From NCBI GenBank assembly GCA_949130495.1, contig OX422216.1, positions 365,266,605-365,330,604 of the forward strand: a stretch of 64,000 bases of DNA. The letters run 5' to 3'. A program made the translations under genes and the position numbers. Under the pieces are notes generated by a model, which saw nothing but the letters and a program-made list of their open reading frames with translations, was not told the origin of the DNA and searched no databases. Below, in pieces: positions 1 through 9,158 of this stretch. Numbering within the stretch: position 1 is the first letter of the stretch; each line of letters opens with the position of its first letter. Source of the DNA: Sambucus nigra (lineage: Eukaryota > Streptophyta > Magnoliopsida > Dipsacales > Adoxaceae).

Positions 1-895
1 GGAACATAACTTCAATTAATTGTTGCAGGATCAATACAATCCCGGGTTTGTTTTCAAGTTGTAATCCAAGTTTTATTTTTATGATTATTATTCTTGCATG
101 GTAATTTTTCTGCGTGATTTGAATAAATTTCTGCGTTTATAATACGTAGCCACGTATTTCTATCTAGTGTTATCATGAGCTCGCTCGCATGCAATGTTAC
201 TAATTCGTGCATCCTTCAGTTTAATATGTCCGGCTAGGTTTAAAAGGTCGGGATGCATGAACCCAGCCTAATGTGTTAGTGCATGTGAATAAAATTAATC
301 CGATGGATTTAGTGATTGATTATGATCGTATTGCATAGTTACATCATAATTGTAGATCTTTATATCTCCTTTACCTTTGGGTACTCGTGATGATTTAGAG
401 TACAATTTGAGTGTCACTATCGCGACACCGATTTACTCATCCTCAGATTAGGTATGACGCGGGCTTGAACCTCGTATACATAATGCTTGGGAGTACTAAA
501 TACCGGGTCAGATCAATCATATAATATATGATTAATATTATCACCGCATTACACTAGGGTTGGGGGATTGTACTCCCGTCCTATTCTTCTCATTATTTAA
601 AATAAAAAGTTTCGAATCATCAGTCATTCTTCATTTCGATAGATTAGTATAGTTGCATCTTTTCTTATTTTCATTATTGCATTTAGCTGTAATCAATCTA
701 AAAACCAAATCAATTTTCCCTTTTCTTCTTAGAGTCAAAGTTAGGGTTCCTCCGATTTTTTTCCCGTCGTCACAGCTTCGTTGTCCTTTTTCCCTGAGGA
801 TCGATACCCGACTTACTGGGATTATTACTTGAGCGACAGGCTTATACTTGAGCCTAGAGTGAACGCACTTAGGAGACACATTTTTAGTCGCGTCA
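1..895 (+). repeat. LTR fragment, Tat/Athila-like gypsy, cut by the window edge
   Basis: This stretch reads, on the plus strand, like the reverse complement of the LTR at 5184-6715. The shared blocks come in the same order: GATGCATGAA, ATGCGGGCTTGAACnTC-type, CTAGGGTTGG.GGATTGTA, AGAGTCAAAGTTAGGGTTC and GAGGATCGATACCCG near the 3' end. The alignment ends at GCGTCA (895), matching the LTR 3' end GGCATCA at 5184. The next bases (AGCATACTTC) are not a primer-binding site, so this is a 3' LTR or solo LTR rather than a 5' LTR. Its 5' end lies outside the window. Identity to the partner is moderate, suggesting an old copy or another subfamily. Confidence 0.7.
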
Positions 896-1574
896 AGCAT
901 ACTTCTATTTTTCTTGCCCCTTTTTATGCACTTTTCGAACTAAATTTTTGGATTTTTAATTTCACAGTTCCGGGTTAATTTGGTGTTTCAGGTTATCAAA
1001 CGAAAGGGAAAAACTTATTCAGCTCAAATGGGTTGCAAAAGGTTAACGCGACTATTTTTATGTGACAAACGAGGGCCTACTCCATTGCCCAAATTACTAA
1101 TTGTGTTACCATATGCGTTTTGAGGTGAATTAAGTCCAAAGATAATTTAGTGCGACATCACACGTTTCCCGTAACCGATCAAACATAGGAATAGAGATCT
1201 TAAACGACTTATTTAAATGCTAAAATAAACTTTGAGTTAACCATTAACTCAGATTGATTTAAATTCTCCCAAAAGTAGGTAGGCTCGAAATCTCGTCGGG
1301 TTAATAATCTCCACACTTATTCATTAAGTGGTCAATTTTCGCTCAATTTCCATCTTTGGTCAGTTTCGGCTTAGTGTATTTCAAATTTAACAATTTTAGA
1401 CTTTAAACAAATTTTTAGTGATATTTTTGAAGATTTTAAATTCCAATTTTTATTCATTTCGAAGAAAAATATTTTTGACTTTTTCTAATTTTTCAATTTT
1501 TTTGGAAATTTTTGAAATTTTCTAAATTTTTTTTTTTGGGAAATTTGTGAAGTTTTAGAAATACTCATTTGTCA
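896..1574. other. AT-rich stretch, no gene seen
   Basis: No coding potential is seen. From about 1380 to 1555 the sequence is dominated by short runs such as TTTTTGAAATTTT. It lies left of a polypurine tract of a minus-strand gypsy element, so it is where a minus-oriented 3' LTR would start (candidate terminus TGACAAATG reading down from 1574). I could not match it to the 5' LTR of that element. Confidence 0.4.
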
Positions 1575-1588
1575 CCCCCACTAACTTA
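1575..1588 (-). other. Probable polypurine tract of minus-strand gypsy element
   Basis: On the minus strand this reads TAAGTTAGTGGGGGT, preceded by GGGGACAATGCAAAAGTC. That layout (GGGACAATGC then AAGTTnGGGGG) is typical just upstream of the 3' LTR in plant Tat/Athila-type elements. It fits the gag and protease remnants at 2702-4987 on the same strand. Confidence 0.55.
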
Positions 1589-2701
1589 GACTTTTGCATT
1601 GTCCCCAATCCAAAGGACTAAAATCTATATAAGGCAAAATAAGAAGTGCGATAAATAAAACAAATAAATATTTAAAATGCAAAAAGGCACTAAATGCACT
1701 AACGCATGACTCAATAATACATCAAAAATCACCCCATACGCATCGGGGGTGCGACGACCTATCATCTCTCCACAAACTCACCCTTCCCCATGAATGGGGT
1801 CCAATGCTCTCCTCGTCTCTCCCACTTTCATGTCGCAACCCAATAATCGGAACAAGTTGGGACCTCACCCATTGATAAGGGAAAGATCGGGAGACTCGTC
1901 GTGACTACTCGAAAAGGGATCCTCATAATGCTTAATCAAAACGTGCTTGCGTGGCCTGCGTGCACCGACTCAAAGGGAACACCTATGTTTCTTTTAATTT
2001 TTGGAACGCATGGGTCGGGCTCTAAGTTAGACGAAACACAACTTTTATCCTCAATCACCTACGTGACCTCAAGTGGTATGGGTGGATGGCCACAAAGAAG
2101 GAATTGATCGATTTTATCTTTCCATTCGCTTTCTTCTAAGTAACTACAAGAGCCCCATAGGGATTGGACTTCAATAGTAAGGCTCTCGTCCACCGGCCCG
2201 AATTATTTTTCAAAGTCTTCAAGACTTATATCTCCTAATTCGCTCTATCGAGAGTGTTTTGAACATTCTCTTTCTCTCTCTTCTGAAGACTTCTGTGATG
2301 TGGAGGGATGGTCATTACGAAGGAATTCATATATTGTATCTTTCCATTCTCTCTCATCCAAGTAATTAAACGAGTCCAATAAAGGTTGGACTTCTATATT
2401 CAGGATCTCATCCACATGCCCAAATTCTTTTTCAAAATCTTCCATGCTCACGTCCCCTAACTCTCTCGCTCTCAATTGTGGTTACTATGAACACTTGCCC
2501 TGCTTTTCTCTCATCGTTAAAACAATCATTCTCACTCGATGAAACAAGGCACACCCCTAACGGATCTCGCTTGTCGGCCCTCTCATGATTGTGTACTTCC
2601 TAGATAAGATTCGTTTCTCACGGTTCACTTTCGTCGCCCTCGTTCTCAATGTTATTAAAGATATTTGTCTCGAGGGTCATGTTCCCAAATGTTAAATGCA
2701 T
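1589..2701 (-). pseudogene. Degenerate region downstream of gypsy protease, with duplicated acidic module
   Basis: On the minus strand, just after the protease remnant, comes a peptide of the type LTFGNMTLETNIFN, usual downstream of the protease in Tat/Athila-group polyproteins. No reverse transcriptase follows. Instead a roughly 60-residue acidic module occurs twice in tandem. The better copy (about 2300-2475) has MEDFEKEFGHVDEI and LNIEVQPLLDSFNYL; the second (about 2065-2240) has matching LEDFEK, GPVDE and IEVQSL blocks but carries stops. Both end in a WKDxIxxFL-like segment. The element thus seems to have lost pol. The module's function is unknown. Confidence 0.5.
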
Positions 2702-3079
2702 TCACCCACTCCGAGTAGTGACAAGTGCATTAGCCGTAGCTAATAATGGGTGGCCTAGGATGACGGGAACATGATTGCTAGGAAGAATGGATGGCTCCTC
2801 ATCCCAAATAACAAAATTCGTCGGGAAGTAAAAAGTGTCAATTTGGACGATCAAATCTTCGAAAATTCCCCGAGGCATCTTCATGGAGAAATCCGTGAGA
2901 TGGAGAGTTATATTTGTGGTCTTAAGGGCCCCCAAGTCTAGTTGCTTATAGATAGAATAGGGAAGAATGTTAACACTTTCCCTTAAATGTATTAGCACTC
3001 TTTCTATTCGGTTCTTCCCCATAATGCACGAGATGGTGGCTACACCCGGATCTTTATATTTTAGTGGAATACCACTCAA
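2702..3079 (-). pseudogene. Retropepsin-like protease remnant of Tat/Athila-type gypsy element
   Basis: This 125-codon frame has the layout of the plant gypsy aspartic protease region: KDPGVATISCIMG at the start, NILPYSIYKQLDLG in the middle, then PTNFVIWDEEP and PVILGHPLLATANALV at the end. In working relatives the segment before NLLPYS carries the catalytic Asp (D-x-G type); here it reads LIHLRESVNILPYS, so the Asp is His and the Gly is Arg. The enzyme would be inactive. It follows the gag remnant on the same strand, as expected for gag-pro order, and no RT follows. Confidence 0.8.
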
Positions 3080-3133
3080 CTACACGGAGCTGACGTTCTG
3101 TGTTAGACACACGTTCTTCTATACCTTTAGCCT

Positions 3134-4987
3134 TCATTTCACCGTGAGTAAGTCCTTAAGGAACTTAGCATACCCGGGAATTTGCTTTATGGTCTCGAGA
3201 AAAGGCAAGTTAATCTTCACTTGCTTAAGAACATCTAAGACATTATCCCGAGAGGTCTCTATGGATGGAGGGATTAACCTTTGAGGATACGGGGCTGCAC
3301 TCGAAGGTTTCACCACCACTCCGGGCTCTCTTGTGTCGTCATTAATACTCTTTCTCTTGGAGACATCTTCGGCCTCTTTCGTGCCGGGTGAAATATCCTT
3401 TTCATTTCTATTATCGCGTGGAAGAGGTGAAAGGTCAACTACTCTCCCACTACGCAGATTAGTAATTGCACTACATTGTCCAGGATGTGCACGGGATGTA
3501 GCGCTAACACTCGATTGATCTTGGGGTGGTCTTTGCCCTTGGTACGAAAACTTACCTTTCTCTTGGATACTTAATGCCGATTGCAACTTTGAAATCTTCG
3601 CATTTATGTTGACTAACATGCGATCATATCTAGCGTTTGTTGCACTCTGGGAGTTAATAAATTGGTGTATTGTATCTTCGAGAGTCCTCCATGTTGGAGC
3701 TATATATGGAGTCAGAGGAGGTGGTACTTGCTGAAATGGAGGAGGGGGTGGAGCTAGGCTAACCTATGAATTTGGATTCAACACACCTTATTTTTACCCG
3801 TAGCTAAAACCAATATGGTTTCTCCACAAAGGGTTATACGAGTTCCCATGCGGGGCATTAAAGTTTACCTTAAATCCCCCTATAGGCTCCACCTATTCGA
3901 TATGCATAGCCTTGTAGGCAAAAATTGTTGGGCATGACTTTGTGGAATGGCCCGCCTCACAAATAGTGCACACCTTTTCTTTTATAGCACAATTGGATCC
4001 GGAAATGTCTCTCAATCGAACTTCAAGTAAATCTCTCACCCATTTCTCAAACTGATCAAATCAATGGTCTAGTAAAGTATTACTATCTAGTTGGTAGAGA
4101 TCGGATGCAGTCGGAGTGGTGGATACTTGTCTAGGCCGGGTTTGGGCATTAGGTTCAGATACGTCCCATGCTTGAGTAGTCTCGGTGTCATACTTAAGAT
4201 GGGCCTCATCATCACTTGCATCTAATTCTCAGAATGGTCTTTGGCACATGGTTTTCACATGTTGTTTAGATGCTACTGTTAGCCCATTATGGAAGAAAGA
4301 GATTAAGTGGTGTTTTTTGAATCTATGATAAGGGTAAGAGTTAATAAATTCTTAAAAGCGTTCCCAACACTTAACGAAAGACTCAGTATCTATTTGTCGG
4401 AAAGCTTGAATTTGAGTCTTGATAGAGTTGGTCTTGTGCCATGGATATAACTTTAAGAGAAATTTCGATTGCATATCCTTCTAAGAGATAATGGAGTTCG
4501 GGGGTAGAGACCATAGCCAAGTCTTAGCTTTATCCTTTAGGGCAAAAGGGAAAAGCTTCAGGCGAACGACATCTTATGAGCAAGCTTGATCACTAAATAT
4601 ATCACATGCTTTTTCGAACTCTCATATGTGAAGGTATGGTTTCTCTGAATCCATGCTGTGAAAAGTAAGGAGAATATGTATCATCCCATTGCGAAAGTGG
4701 AACTGACCGGCATTATACTTGAGTAAAATGCAACCAGGGGTGACAGTTCGCTCGGGAAAAAGGAGTTCTTTCATTGGATGATATGGTGGATTTCCCTCCC
4801 CAGTACCGAAACTAGCGACGTCTGACATTGCTCTCTCTTCAATTGACTTAGAATCCTCACGCAGTGTTATAGAAGTGTAACTTAAGGAGTGACTCAAAGT
4901 GTGACTGACAAAGGAGTGTGCAGGTGTAGGAGGTGGAACCCAGAATTGTGGTACACGAGGGATGTGGGGGTTGTCAGGATTATACAC
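3134..4987 (-). pseudogene. gag pseudogene of Tat/Athila-type gypsy element
   Basis: The capsid-like N-terminal part lies at 4622-4987 (minus) and includes TFHSMDSEKPYLHI, a close match to the GMDSEDPY-type motif of plant gypsy Gag. Between 4600 and 3640 the frame is broken by several stops and shifts. A zinc knuckle survives at about 3943-3985, reading CTICEAGHSTKSC (C-x2-C-x3-H-x4-C). The C-terminal linker before the protease is open at 3134-3619 and is rich in Ser, Gln and Lys. Gag would form the particle and bind the RNA; this copy cannot make it intact. Confidence 0.75.
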
Positions 4988-5069
4988 AACGATTGGATTT
5001 TCGTGAATTCTGGTTATAGTATTTTAAGGAGTTTGTTCTGAATTTTGCATGAATGGGCTTTTGAGAGAT

Positions 5070-5110
5070 ACTATATATATATATATATATATATATTTAT
5101 TTATTTATTT
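5070..5110. repeat. (TA)n then TTTA-rich microsatellite
   Basis: A run of TA dinucleotides is followed by TTTA repeats and a T run. It lies between the gag start and the primer-binding site of the minus-strand gypsy element. Confidence 0.9.
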
Positions 5111-5160
5111 TTTTGGTCAAAGTTTTAGATTGACTCGATCTAACCTAAGTCTACCAAATT

Positions 5161-5177
5161 CCCCCGCAATGGCGCCA
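5161..5177 (-). other. Primer-binding site, tRNA-Asp type
   Basis: The minus strand reads TGGCGCCATTGCGGGGG, close to the tRNA-Asp-type site TGGCGCCGTTGCCGGGG used by many Athila/Tat elements. It sits six bases inside the LTR terminus at 5184. This fixes the element orientation as minus and marks 5184 as the inner edge of its 5' LTR. Confidence 0.85.
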
Positions 5178-5183
5178 AAAACT

Positions 5184-6715
5184 TGATGCCACCACAAATG
5201 TGTATTTAAGTGCGTGCTATCTAGGATTAAGTGTAAGACTGTCACGTAAGTAATAAACCCGATAAGATGGGTATCAATCCTCAAGGAAATAGGACGAGAA
5301 AATCGTGACAACGCTGGAAAGATTGAGAACCCTAACTTGACTCTAAAAAGAAACGGAAAAGATGATTTGGAAAGGAGAATATCTACAACTAAGAGGAATA
5401 TGAAAATCTAACTACTGAACATGCTATTAACTAGTGAATGCTTTTTAACTACTTATGAAACTGAACTTCTAAATGAAAAGGATTTTAAATGAGAAGAATA
5501 GACCAGGATACAATCCTCCAACCCTAGTCCATTTACTAATGTTAAAACCAAATAATGAATTGAAATAATCAATAAAACCCAGTCTTTAATAATCTCAAGC
5601 ATTATATATATGATGTTCAAGCCCGCATCATATATAATCAAAATCATGAATAAAGCGGTGTCGTTGTAGTTACACGGCGTTGCACCCTTAAGCATCCCGG
5701 TTACCTAGGGAAAATGGGAACAAAAGTCGTACAACGGTTGTGATCACCCCACAACACAATTTAATCAATTATTTAATTCAGAAATTAATTTTAAGCATTT
5801 GTAAAAGACATCGGGTTGAATTCATGCATCCCAACCCTTGAAAAATTAGTTGGACATGAATAAATTAGAGAAAAACTCGATTTTCAAGAAATAAAACATC
5901 AATTCTAAAGAAAATAGATGAAAAGAGAAGCGCAGAATCAAACCAGCAATCAAACTAATTAGCTATTGAAAAATTACAAGAAGAACATTACTTGTATTGA
6001 AGAAATCAAAGTGCAATCCTTACAGTAAATTCTCTTATTGTAAAACTTGGGTTTTTGGCTACAAAAACCCTCTACTCCTAATTAGAAAAGTAAAGCGTTG
6101 AACCCCAACTATTGTGTAACAACTTAACATAAAAAGCTCCCAAATTTTTAAGAGATTGACCCACTTAAAAATCTGATAAAAAGAAAAGAAAATTCGAGAA
6201 AATCCCAAGCGGTCCGGATCCTGGGGCTGGGTGGTCCAGACCGCCTAGCTCGAGGATCCGAATCGCCCCTTTTTGAATCAGAGATCTTTACAAGGACAGT
6301 CTGGATAGTTTTTGAATAAAAGGTCCGGATTGCCCCTATTTTGCCTACAGGGACCAAATTGTCTATGCGGTCCAGATCATTTTTGAATAAAAGGTCCGGA
6401 CCTCCGCTGAAATTTATTCAGAACTCTTATTCCAAACTTTTCTCATCTTTAAAACTTTTACACCGTATCTCGGATTGATGTGTCATTTATTCCAGTGTTC
6501 TTGTGATCAAAATATATTCAAATTTCCAACTCCACTTACTGACTATGGTTGCAAAGTTATGAAACTGCCCTTCTGACTTTTCTTCTTTGATTTCTTTCGA
6601 TGCTTTTCTAATTTCTTTCTTTCTCAATACTTTAAATACCTGCAAAACTCATGATAAATATGCGAAACTAGAATTACTTGCAAAACTCATGTTAAATACC
6701 TGCAATACTTTCCAT
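5184..6715 (-). repeat. 5' LTR of minus-strand Tat/Athila-type gypsy element
   Basis: The inner edge is set by the primer site (LTR ends GGTGGCATCA on the minus strand). U5/R-like blocks are shared with 1-895. The outer edge is approximate: the gag of another element resumes at about 6715. The U3 part holds GC-rich repeats at 6205-6410, including the perfect palindrome GGTCCGGACC (6393-6402) and related GGTCCGGAT and GGTCCAGA copies, twice preceded by TTTTTGAATAAAA. Next to it, 6468-6570 resembles a U3 segment of the copia solo LTR at 51298-51401. Confidence 0.7.
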
Positions 6716-8010
6716 CGACCTTTTCTTATATCCTTTGCCTTTTGATTTTTTGGGATTTACTCCCACTGACTCCCTTCTCATCTTTGCCCTTGGTCGTCAT
6801 GGCCTCCTTAACGTTCATGATCCTCTCGGTTGTAGCCAGGAGTTAATTCATGGACTTTGGAGGATCCTCGACCCTCTTTTATAAGAGCTTGCTCATTTGT
6901 ATACCTCCCAATAGAATGGTCATTGCAAAATTCTCATCATAGTCTTCCACTTCCAATTTCTCCTTATTGAAGCGGGATATGTAGTCCCGTAGATATTCGT
7001 TCTTCCCTTGCTTTACGTACAACAAATGAGTGGTCTCCTTCCTTAACTTAACCCCAATTAACAAGTTATGTATGAACCTCTCTGCATGTTACTTGAAGTT
7101 CTCAATTGATTTTCTTAGAAAGGAAGTATACCATATATGTGCAACACCGATCAGAGTGCTTCAGAATGCTCTATACTTCATCTCGTCCGAGATTAAGAAA
7201 ATATCTGCAACAAATTGATACATTTCAACATGGTGGACTGGATTCGTACCCCCATCATACTTCGGTGTCACCACAAGCGTCTTGAACTTAGTCGGGGTAG
7301 GATAACTGAAAATCCTAGCAACGAATGGCGACCCTTCACTATAACCCCTCTTTAGAGGGTCTCAGATCTTCATCAAATCTCCAATCTTATCCTCTGATCT
7401 CTGAATTGAGTTGTTCAAGGGTTTGTCAGTAACGACCACCACAACATTATCTCCCTCGACCTAAGCAAAATTCTCACCATCCCCTTCCCTCTCGACTTGG
7501 CGTTGGACAGGTTCTCAACCAATCATACTTTGATGGATATTGACTTCACATTGCTCCTCGTCTCGGCCATGTGGGGGTCATCTATTAGCACAACCTCCAT
7601 TTCTTATGGATCCTGCCCAGCTGCGAGACCTAGCCAAGCGGTCTCAGAGATAACCTGTAGGGTCGAGCCTATTAAAATCATACCCCCTATTGAGCCTATT
7701 AAATGCTGACGGATGAGATCATCCCTCTCGGATCGGCCATGAAATATTTCCCTTACTAGCTTGAATAGGGCGCACAATATCCCCAGAAAATTCATATGGT
7801 TCCCAATGCTTTATATCGTTGTCACAGTCATTTTCTTCATATTCTTGACCCTGCCTCCCCAGACGCAGAAGTCTCTCCAACTTTGCTAAGGTTGTGTATC
7901 CTTCTGCGGGGTTAGGGGTGGTCCCCCTATCTCCTGATGTACGCCTTCTCTGGCAGTCGGAGTTATCACCTTCGACGTGGCACTAGTGGGTCTGGTCATG
8001 AAATTATAGC
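6716..8010 (-). pseudogene. gag pseudogene of a second Tat-type gypsy element
   Basis: The clearest part (6720-7064, minus) matches the retrotransposon-gag domain: LRDYISRFNKEKLEVEDYDE, then FAMTILLGGIQ, then in other frames DPPKSMNxLLATTERIMN and KEAMTTKGKDEKG. Upstream, to about 8010, further Gag-like frames are broken by stops. The remnant is truncated at its left end where the LTR of the neighbouring element begins, so that element probably inserted into this one. No protease or polymerase of this copy remains in the window. Confidence 0.7.
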
Positions 8011-8302
8011 TGAAGGCAAAAAACAGTTTCTTCTTCATCTTAACTTGACTGGCTGTCAATGAGTGCAACATCTGCCATCTCAAATTTTGGTGGTGCTTGA
8101 TAGGAACTAGGACCTTCGCGTGGTGGGAGGTTTGATGCCATGAAATCCGGTGAACTGGAAGATCTGAATAAACTGTAAGAAGGATTGAACTCAAACAAAG
8201 CTTTTTAAATGGTGGTTCAAGCCCATCCAAGTGTGGGGTTGGACCACCACTATAGAATATGATAAAGAGTAAGCTATAAATAAAAGTAAGGAGACGGTCT
8301 CG

Positions 8303-8322
8303 ATTCCCACATACGACACCAA
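8303..8322 (-). other. Primer-binding region of second Tat-type element
   Basis: The minus strand reads TTGGTGTCGTATGTGGGAAT, closely matching the conserved TTGGTGCCGTCTGTGGGAA segment just inside the 5' LTR of many plant Tat-group elements. It lies two bases from the LTR edge. Confidence 0.75.
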
Positions 8323-8323
8323 C

Positions 8324-9153
8324 TGATGATGCCAAATATGGTACCACTAAGTAAATGAGTAAGAGCTCAACCAGAAGAAACACAAAAGTGTAACAATGGG
8401 AAATCACAACAACATAAATAAAGCAAAAGAGGAGGAAAAGAGGAGAAAGATAACTATATAAGTAGTTCAGCCTATCTAGGCCTACCCCACATTATGTGTG
8501 AGTAAAATTCACTATGATATGGCTCTAATGGCCTTGTGATATAAATCACTCTACTTTTGTTGTCTACACTGTAATTTCAGCAGAGTATTGGCTTGGGTTC
8601 TGAATTCAAGTCCCTTCCTAAGGAAGAAGGAGATTGTATATATAGTTTCGAGGGGGGGGGGGGTATAGTGCACCCCCAAGCATGAAATTGGCATGCATAG
8701 TATGTGGCATCCAATAAGGAGCATCCACCTGTCGTTGTCACGAGTAGATTATGATGATGAAATATCCCTCACACGTGAGGCAGATGCTGTTGTAATGATT
8801 TTATCCACGTGGGGCTTGCAACCCACATGCACTCTCCCACGCGTGTTCCATTCCACGCGCTCTACCAATTATCAAATGTATCCTGTGCGGGAGTGTCGGC
8901 ATGGACGAGTACGACACCTTGATACGACTATATGAGCAAAGATGGAATAGTGGTCTCGGCTGATGATGGTATCTTACCAAGACGAATCTGATGTGTGCCT
9001 ATGTCTTTGATAAGTCTTAGTCTATAGGAGTACGATATGAGATCAATCATATGTGATCTGGGTCACCGAAAGGTCTCGAACCACAGACGAGACTAGTCAA
9101 AGGTCGCCGAGGTTAGATCCCTTGTAAGAGGTATGTTCTAAAGTGTTGGCTTG
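8324..9153 (-). repeat. 5' LTR (or part) of second Tat-type element
   Basis: The LTR begins TGATGATGCC on the plus strand, immediately outside the primer site. Its outer end is uncertain because the 12.8-kb element inserted at 9154-9158, probably inside or beside it. It has an identifiable promoter layout on the minus strand (see next entry) and a run of 12 G at 8652-8663. Confidence 0.6.
8637..8812 (-). promoter_or_regulatory. LTR promoter: TATA box with two upstream G-boxes
   Basis: A TATATATA box lies at 8637-8644. Upstream on the minus strand are two CACGTG G-boxes at 8773-8778 and 8807-8812, about 130-175 bp from the TATA, a usual spacing. G-boxes bind plant bZIP and bHLH factors and are the core of ABA- and light-response elements. 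Use by this LTR is inferred from layout only. Confidence 0.45.
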
Positions 9154-9158
9154 AGACT

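Noticed and set aside
631..978. Small ORFs on both strands
   Set aside because: Both lie in the LTR fragment and have no motif or conservation.
7886..8407. 173-codon minus-strand ORF as a gene
   Set aside because: It runs across the primer-binding region and LTR edge of the second Tat-type element. Only leader and LTR text is translated.
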